Below, one piece after another: positions 57,774 to 64,000 of a stretch of 64,000 bases of DNA. The notes beneath the pieces were generated by a model. That model ran no database searches. It was not told the origin of the DNA and worked only from the letters and a program-made list of their open reading frames with translations. This DNA comes from Escallonia rubra (taxonomy: Eukaryota; Streptophyta; Magnoliopsida; Escalloniales; Escalloniaceae): contig JAVXUO010002897.1 in assembly GCA_033065855.1 (NCBI GenBank), forward strand, positions 62,001 through 126,000, read 5' to 3'. Numbering within the stretch: position 1 is the stretch's first letter; the number at the start of each line of letters is the position of its first letter. The position numbers and the translations under genes are program-made.

Positions 57774-59042
57774 TGTAGGTCCCTAAGTACACCTAGAGGG
57801 GGGTGAATAGGTGTTTTACAACTTTGAGTATAAATTAAAAACGAGATTACAAAGTAATGACAGATATAACAATAATAAATTCAACACAGAGATTTATACT
57901 GGTTCGACCCCACCAACCTACGTCCAGTCCCCGAGCATTCCACACAAGGAAGACCTACTCGAGCCTTTCACTAACCAGTTAGCTTCTGGTGCTAGCTCAA
58001 ACCGGAGTACAATATTCGAAACCCTTCCAAGGTTTCCAACAGTTTACAAATGAAAAGAGAATTACAATTGGAATACAACAAACAAACTCATTCTTGAGTA
58101 GATGTTACAATGAATAATCTTTGACTAAGCCTTCTTAGGTGGGAAGATCTATATTCTTTCAAGAACCAAACCAATAAGCTTATAATAAACCATCTCAAAG
58201 ATGAACTCACTCAACAGAGAATAGATGAAAATGAGAGAACAAGATGAGAGAGTGTTTTGAGATGAGTTAGAGAGAGTACGAAAAGATTCGCAAGAAGTGT
58301 ATTAAATGCTCTCAAGGACCTCTTTTTATACTAGTTACGAAAATGAACCGTTATGAAGAGAAAGCCTAAAAAATGATTCGACTCAAACATAAGTTTGATT
58401 TGACTGAAAGTACTACATAGAGAAATCGGTCGACTGAAAACTTAGTGAGAAGATATGGTAAATACACTGACGAATTGAGTCGACTGAAAACTTAATTTCA
58501 TTCGACTAAAAACTTAGTGAGAAGAGATGATAAATATGCAGACGAATTGAGTCTACTGAAAACTCCATTTCATTCGACTGAAAACTTCTGCTTCGACTAA
58601 AAAGTTTTGCTTCGACTGAAAACTCTTGCTTTGACTAAAAAGTCTGGCTTCCACTAAAAAGCTTTCCTTCAACTGAAAATTTTTGCTTCAACTAAAAAAT
58701 TTATTTTTAAGACTAGAACGAAGGAACTGCACAATTGAGTCCACTGCAACCTGTTCGCCTTCGACTGAAATATTCAGTTTTGGTTCTTTACTTGAATTTC
58801 TGTGAGATCTTTTAAGAAAGACTTAGAAATGCTAAAAAGGATAAAATAGACTACAGGTTCTTGCATCTTCAATGTAGTCCGAGTCTTTGAATCCTAAATC
58901 CAAGTCCGAGTTCAAGCTTTGTCCAAGGCATGATCTTGTCTTTGTTTGATTAAGATAAATCCTGAAATGTTTATCTTAATAATGTTGTCAGATTAATGTT
59001 AGAGATAATAAATTTGGAATCATCAAAATTAATAAGTCAACA
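57774..59042 (-). repeat. 5' LTR of the SIRE-type element
   Basis: Pairs with 48813-50083; a few percent of positions differ by eye. U3 motif array at 58376-58770, TATA box at about 58322-58331. Confidence 0.95.
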
Positions 59043-59112
59043 CGGAGAACTATGGGCACCCCCAAAATTTTGGGATTTTTTTAGTTTTTCAGATAATGAG
59101 TAATAATATTTA

Positions 59113-60287
59113 AGGAAAATCTCAAAACTGTACCCTGAAACCCAACACCGTGTGGCCACCGCCATCTCAAACCCAACACCGTCGACCATTGCACACTACC
59201 AACACCACCGCACACAGTAAGAGGCTTGAAGCAAAATACGTAAACCTTAGAATGAAATTGGTAGGTGCCTGGTCTCCCCCATATTCACTCCATTATTAAT
59301 GTTCTCCTAAATCCCCAAATGAGCTCAATCAATACCATTCAAACTCTTCCTATAACCAAGCCACGGATTCTATAGAACTGTGTAACCCGAAATGAGAAGA
59401 TTGCACAGAAATGTCGTGTTATCACGAGTACTCCAATTTTCAAAAATTGGTGCTCAGTCAACCGGCGGTGATGATGCCACTGCATAGGAGTTAGAGCGGT
59501 GGCGATGTCAGGTTATGGTGGTGTTGGGTATGCCGGCAACGGCTGGTCTTGGGTCATGGATATGAGCACCGGTGATTATTGGAATTGATCTAGATGCTGA
59601 TGGTCGGGGACGATGGTGGTAAACAAGTCGGTAAGTAATGGCGGCCACTAGATCGGTGGGACAATGGTACGTTCACTGGTGCGGGAGGTGGCAATTGCGA
59701 GATCGGTGGTAATGGGTCACTGATGTATGTGGTGGCAGTGGCAAGACCGGTGGTGATGGCGGTGGGTCGCTGGTGTGGACGATGAGGATGATAAGTGATA
59801 ACAGCGGTGCTAGGTTTGTGACGGTGGTGACTACACAGGTGTTGGGTTTATGATGGTCGTGTTGAATTTGTGATGGCAGTGGTGACATGCAGTGGTCGAC
59901 AGCGGTGCTAGGCGATAGCAGTGGTGGTGGTTGTTCAGGTGATTGGGTTTGTGATGGTAATGGGGGTGACGGGTAACAGGTATAAATTGGTCACACACAC
60001 ACAGTTTTTGTTTTGATGAAATTAATGAAGAAAAATAATCGAGGTACTGATTTGGTATGCTTTTTCGAAATTAGGTACTTTTTTTAAAATCGCATGATTA
60101 GATATATTTTTCTGTTATTGACGGTCCTACCCCTCAGACTTTTTAACGGCATCCAACGTCCGTCAGCCGAGAGGTACTGATTTGGTACGCTTTTTCAAAG
60201 TTGGGTACTTCTTTGGCGCATCTTCAAACTTGGATACTAAAGCTATACAAAGTGTAAACTTCAGGGTATAGTTTTGGGATTTGCCCT
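59113..60287. mobile_element. MULE-like element, 1.18 kb
   Basis: The left end is AGGAAAATCTCAAAACTGTA; the right end, inverted, is AGGGCAAATCCCAAAACTAT; homology continues through CCCTGAA. An 8-bp duplication AATATTTA is perfect (59105-59112 and 60288-60295). The interior 59460-59950 is GGTGG-rich, with a (CA)n run at about 59991-60002 and a short internal duplication containing GGTACTGATTTGGTA (60044 and 60174). No transposase. Confidence 0.87.
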
Positions 60288-61293
60288 AATATTTACAAAA
60301 TGCCTTTATATTGTAACAGTATTGTATTAGGGTTTTTTTTTTTTTTTTTTTTCCACCGGCCATTATTGTATTTTTCTTTGTCTTTCCTTTACCCCATCTT
60401 CATTCTTCTAAATTTCAAATCTGCAAATTGCAAAAAAACAAGAATTTATCAAGGTTAGTTCTTTTTTTAGTTTAAATTATTTCTCTTTACCTTGTCTTTC
60501 ACTTGACTATCGATTTATACATATATGAAATGTTTTGTGAAACATTGATGAACTACTTCCATATTTAAAGTTTTTGGCTTTTCCTGTTTTATTAGAACTT
60601 GAACCCTTCGATATTTTTTTTTTATCCTAGCCGTCAATTTTTTTATTAAAACTTTTTAGTCTCCCGATTAGAGTTCTTGGGTCTACTCCTGAATGTAGGA
60701 TGTTTTATGCCTTTTTTAAAAATCTCATAATGGTTTTGGTTAATGTGCACTGTTTCCGAGAGTATGGGATAAATTCAGTACAAATTTTTGAAAAAGAGGA
60801 GATCAAACATCAAGTTGGTGCAAGTATAGTGGGTCTATTGTGCTATTTTAATTTTGTATAGAATTAACTACTTGGTTGACCACTATACTATTAGATAAAT
60901 TTAACTTTGGTCACTGAATATATATTCGTGTCAAAGTGACCACTGAATTGCGAAATTCGTTTCAATCAGATCACTCTATCAAATGATGTTTGATGCCGTT
61001 AGGTTATTCAGGGATATATTGGTTACGCCACTCTTTCTAAATTTTCCTCTTCGTTCTCTCCCCCACCCCACCTCTAAATCTAACCATCCTCTACCAAGAA
61101 GTTAGACCCAGAATTGGTGGACAAAATTACTTATTACTTGTTCTTCTTCTCTCTCTCACACACACCCACCCACCCACACACACATGCAGAATGATAGAAA
61201 TCTGGACACACTTCACTGCTTAAATCTTGCTTATTAACAACAAGTCTAAATTTTTGTGGGAAGCTAGCACACGAAACAAACCAACTAATCAGC
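60288..61293. other. Gene-free AT-rich spacer
   Basis: T-rich runs (60327-60351) and a stretch at 60860-61020 with GACCACTATACTATTAGATA and TTTGGTCACTGAAT look like fragments of common plant MITE ends, but no pair was found. No gene. Confidence 0.4.
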
Positions 61294-61735
61294 TGTTGTG
61301 CATAAAACACATCTGATATAGCTAAACATATCCACCCAACCAACTGATGACACGTGGCATGGTTGACCTTGAGTGGACTAAGGAATCTGTATTGGGACAT
61401 ATTCTAAGAGAGGTGATAGAAGCCGTTTAGGACTTAATTGCTAGAATGAGAGTCCTAACATGGCTCTAATACGTGAAGGATCAGTCAGAAAAGAGTCTGA
61501 AAGAAGAGAGGAGTCTGGAAATGGCCTATATAATGGGAAAATCCTCAGGTACACGAACAAGTTCACACACAAGCACTCAGTGCATTTTCTGCTATTCAGA
61601 GTTCTACCCTAGTAGTGACGTTCTGACCTTAGCATCGGAGCCGCCTCCACCAGAACATCCCCGGTGGTCAGTATGTGTTCTATTTTGCAAGCTCATTTCC
61701 TAGTTGTGGTCCCGATCAAGATTTAAGTAGTAACA
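61294..61735 (+). repeat. Probable 5' LTR of the Tat-type element
   Basis: It begins TGTTGTGCATAAAACAC and ends AAGTAGTAACA, with TATA box CCTATATAATGGG at 61526-61538. The end is firm because the primer site follows after three bases; the start is a guess from the TGTT...AACA symmetry. Confidence 0.6.
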
Positions 61736-61738
61736 TTT

Positions 61739-61757
61739 TGGCGCCATCCGTGGGACC
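61739..61757 (+). other. Primer-binding site of the Tat-type element
   Basis: TGGCGCCATCCGTGGGACC starts three bases after the LTR and differs at one position from the site of the LARD element (42250-42268). Confidence 0.85.
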
Positions 61758-61767
61758 GACAAGGAAC

Positions 61768-63492
61768 ATGGCTAGACAATCACCTTCAGACACTCCTCCA
61801 GCCAGTCGCTCCGTCCAAAATCGACGAGCGTAATCAAGTGGCTCCCGCCGAAGAGGTCGGCAACCAACACCATCCCAACAACATTCTAGTAACGACTGGA
61901 TTAATGTAACTTCAGTCACCCCAAAGACGACTGACAGCTCCCAGGGAACCCGTTCCCCGACCCCTCTTTTAAAGAGGGGAGACTTGCGCCATCGCCTGAC
62001 CAAAAAGCTGTTTGACACTCTGAATGCGGATCTGACCAGAGAAGTCCACGAACTTAAGGGTGTGGTAACTACCTTACAGAAAAAGCTTGAAGAGGTGGCC
62101 CCGATGATTTCTACTAACCAGACGCGTCTAGATCCCAGCGACCTTCGTCTTAGACTGACCTCAAGGTCCAACTATGGTCGAAAGCATAAATCAGAGATTG
62201 ATCCCAACTATCAACCAGAACAAGAAATCGAAAAATATGTCACCATAAGTGGATCATGTTTCCGGTACGGGATGTCAGTGGAGAACAGCACGAATTCTCC
62301 TCCTGTTGTAGGCGGTAAAATTCGAGGTCGACGCTGCGCGAACCAAAGGCATTGTCCCCAAGGACGAATTCATGGCTCTACACGAAAAGTGCGTCCCCAA
62401 GGGCGAACTTCTCGCAAAACTATCTCTGGGCCTTGCCTGGAGGTATTCACTCCCCCAAGGGAGGACTCAGGATACCCTATGTCCAAAACAATTGAGAAGG
62501 CGAGACTTCCTCCTAATTTTTAGATGCCGCAGTGCGATTTATATGATGGGAGCGGAGACCCCGGAGAGCATGTTGATCAATTCCAAACAAATATGTTGTT
62601 CCTCCAGGTCTCAGATGCCGTCATGTGCCGGGCATTCCCAACCACTTTGAGGAAAGCAACGCATGCGTGGTTTAAGTCTCTACGACCCAGGACCATCCAT
62701 TACTTCGCCCAGCTGTCTGACTTGTTTCCGAACCATTTTGTCAGCAGCCGAACTCAGAGGAACACTTCAGCAACTCTCCCCCACGTGGTCCAGGAAAAGA
62801 ACGAATCCTTGTCGCGCTATTTGGGACGCTTCAATGCGGCGACATTAGAAATAGATAACCTGGATGAGTCAATAAAGTACATAGCTTTTATACGCGGGCT
62901 TCGTCCTACAACCAAGTTTGCATTTACGGTAAATAAGAGCCCCCCCGGAAGCATGAACGCCTTGTTGGATAAAGCCAACAAGTACATCCAGGCTGAGGAG
63001 TACTTAGAAACCCACAAAGGACACTGAGGGGACAATGAGCAAGAGCAAGAAAAGAGAGCTCAAGAAGATAGTCTAAGAGGTGGACGGGGTTCTAAGCGTT
63101 CAAGAAGGGACGAAAGGCGCCCCAAATAAATGTTCGAGATGAAGAATCTGACGCCATTGACTATTAGACCATCGCAGATTCTCCATGAGATAAAGGATAA
63201 AGAAATACTAGAAAGACCAGGCATGATGAGATCGGCGCCCAGTCAGAGAGATAGGAATTTGTGGTACCGTTACCACAATGACCATGGCTATACTACCGAC
63301 AAGTGTGAATCGCTCAAGCGTGCAATAGAGGCTCTTATCAAACGCAGACACTTGCGAGGATATGTCAATCGAAGAAATAAAAAGAGGGAAGCCACTCCTT
63401 TAGCAGGAAGAGAAGAAGTGCAAGAAAATACGGGCGTCATCAATACTATCTTGGGAGGAATCGCCGCAGGAGGCTCTTATGGACAAGGATGA
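61768..63492 (+). pseudogene. Tat-type gag, five in-frame stops
   Basis: ATG 61768 opens a frame that continues past stops at 61831, 62521, 63025, 63127 and 63490 without any net shift. A coiled-coil-like stretch (LTREVHELKGVVTTLQKKLE) is followed by the retrotransposon gag core: PQCDLYDGSGDPGEHVDQF, FPTTLRKATHAWFKSL, LSDLFPNHFVSS, ESLSRYLGRFNAATLEI and KYIQAEEYLE. The C-terminal knuckle-like segment is WYRYHNDHGYTTDKCESLKR. Region 62280-62500 is unlike the family and may be diverged or locally shifted. Gag would form the particle shell. Confidence 0.85.
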
Positions 63493-63522
63493 AAAGCTTA
63501 CGTAAGGGAAGTCCTCACAACT

Positions 63523-64000
63523 GTGAGACCGTCGACTAAAAATCAGAAGAAAGAACCGGCCCCAACAATATCCTTCTCTGATGACGATGTGAGAGAAACA
63601 AGAACACCTCATGACGACCCTCTGGTAGTTACACTTCGGGTGGGAAACTTCGACATGAAAAGAATCCTCGTAGATAATGGGAGCTCAGCGGAAGTACTTT
63701 TTTATGAGGCGTTTCAAAAAATGAACATCCCATCCGACCGCTTACAGAAGATAAATACGCTTCTATACGGTTTCTCTAACCACCCTGTTGCTTGCGAGGG
63801 AATTATTGCATTACCAGTGACTGTGGGTGCCCCTCCGACCCAAGCTAAGCTCATGCTAGATTTCGTGGTGGTACGCGTTCCTTCGGCCTATAATGCAATT
63901 TTGGGCCGAACAGCGTTAAACCAATTAAGGGCAGTGGTATCAACATAGCACATGAAAATGAAATTCCCCACGAAGAATGGAGTTGGGGAAGTCAAGGGAG
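63523..64000 (+). pseudogene. Tat-type aspartic protease, one in-frame stop, cut by window end
   Basis: The same frame as gag continues. DDPLVVTLRVGNFDMKRILV is followed by the catalytic DNGSSAEVLFYEAF, with Asn at the second position of the usual D-T/S-G triad, then LYGFSNHPVACEGIIALPVT and the C-terminal box AYNAILGRTALNQLRAVVST. A TAG at 63946-63948 falls where this family has Tyr-His. The retropepsin would process gag-pol. Confidence 0.87.

Larger units (their letters stand above)
48813..59042 (-). mobile_element. SIRE/Maximus-type Ty1-copia retrotransposon, 10.2 kb, minus strand
   Basis: Nearly identical LTRs (48813-50083 and 57774-59042, starting TGTAGGTCCCTAA and ending AAGTCAACA) enclose gag, protease, integrase, reverse transcriptase, RNase H and an envelope-like frame, all on the minus strand. 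Flanks CGGGG (48808-48812) and CGGAG (59043-59047) match at four of five bases. The primer site and polypurine tract are in place. The integrase-before-reverse-transcriptase order marks it as copia; size, gag coiled coil and downstream envelope-like frame place it in the SIRE/Maximus lineage. Reading frames carry stops and frameshifts, so this copy is not autonomous. Confidence 0.95.
61294..64000 (+). mobile_element. Tat-type Ty3-gypsy retrotransposon, 5' part, cut by window end
   Basis: Probable 5' LTR, primer site TGGCGCCATCCGTGGGACC, then one continuous gag-protease frame on the plus strand interrupted only by in-frame stops. Protease and gag sequences match the Tat lineage of plant gypsy elements. 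The remainder of pol and the 3' LTR lie beyond 64000. Confidence 0.88.

Overview
This window is nuclear DNA from a flowering plant, most likely a eudicot. The evidence is introns with GT-AG borders, a plastid-type rhomboid gene, a plant PPR gene, and dense nesting of plant transposon families (CACTA, MULE, hAT, LINE/L1, Ty1-copia, Ty3-gypsy). No species can be named from the sequence. Only about 5 kb of exons and introns belongs to two ordinary host genes; almost everything else is transposon or its debris.

Layout. 1-637: GT-rich DNA, probably intron. 638-11607: a MULE-like element with an 8-bp target duplication, split by a 10.06-kb CACTA element (1114-11175). The CACTA element carries a four-exon TNP2-type transposase gene with one frameshift and an intact five-exon second gene. 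12572-14532: the 3' exons of a pentatricopeptide-repeat gene (+); its upstream exons lie left of the window, so the transposons sit in its intron. 16146-20848: a complete eight-exon RHOMBOID-like 11 gene (-), convergent with the PPR gene. 21697-23952: a probable solo LTR full of minisatellites. 24350-30690: two LINE relics in opposite orientation, one interrupted by a hAT MITE. 31690-35428: a decayed gypsy gag-protease relic with its LTR (-). 36098-38280: a small MITE and a MULE-like element. 38983-42637: a complete but non-autonomous LTR element (LARD type, TSD GATCA). 43390-48812: a copia relic invaded by a hAT element, itself invaded by a MULE. 48813-59042: a 10.2-kb SIRE/Maximus-type copia element (-) with both LTRs and an envelope-like third reading frame. 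59113-60287: another MULE-like element. 61294-64000: the left end of a Tat-type gypsy element that runs off the window.

The two host genes are independent. The PPR protein would bind organellar RNA and the rhomboid would cleave membrane proteins in the plastid envelope. Their proximity resembles, from memory, the At5g25630-At5g25752 neighbourhood of Arabidopsis.

Two less ordinary observations stand out. The first is a run of back-to-back stem-loops (4438-4932) in the untranslated leader of the CACTA transposase. The second is that the SIRE-type element repeats its LTR promoter architecture (an array of GTCGACTGAAA motifs followed by a TATA box) inside the element, directly in front of the envelope-like frame. 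All intron borders were placed by eye from splice consensus and frame continuity; no alignment or folding program was run.
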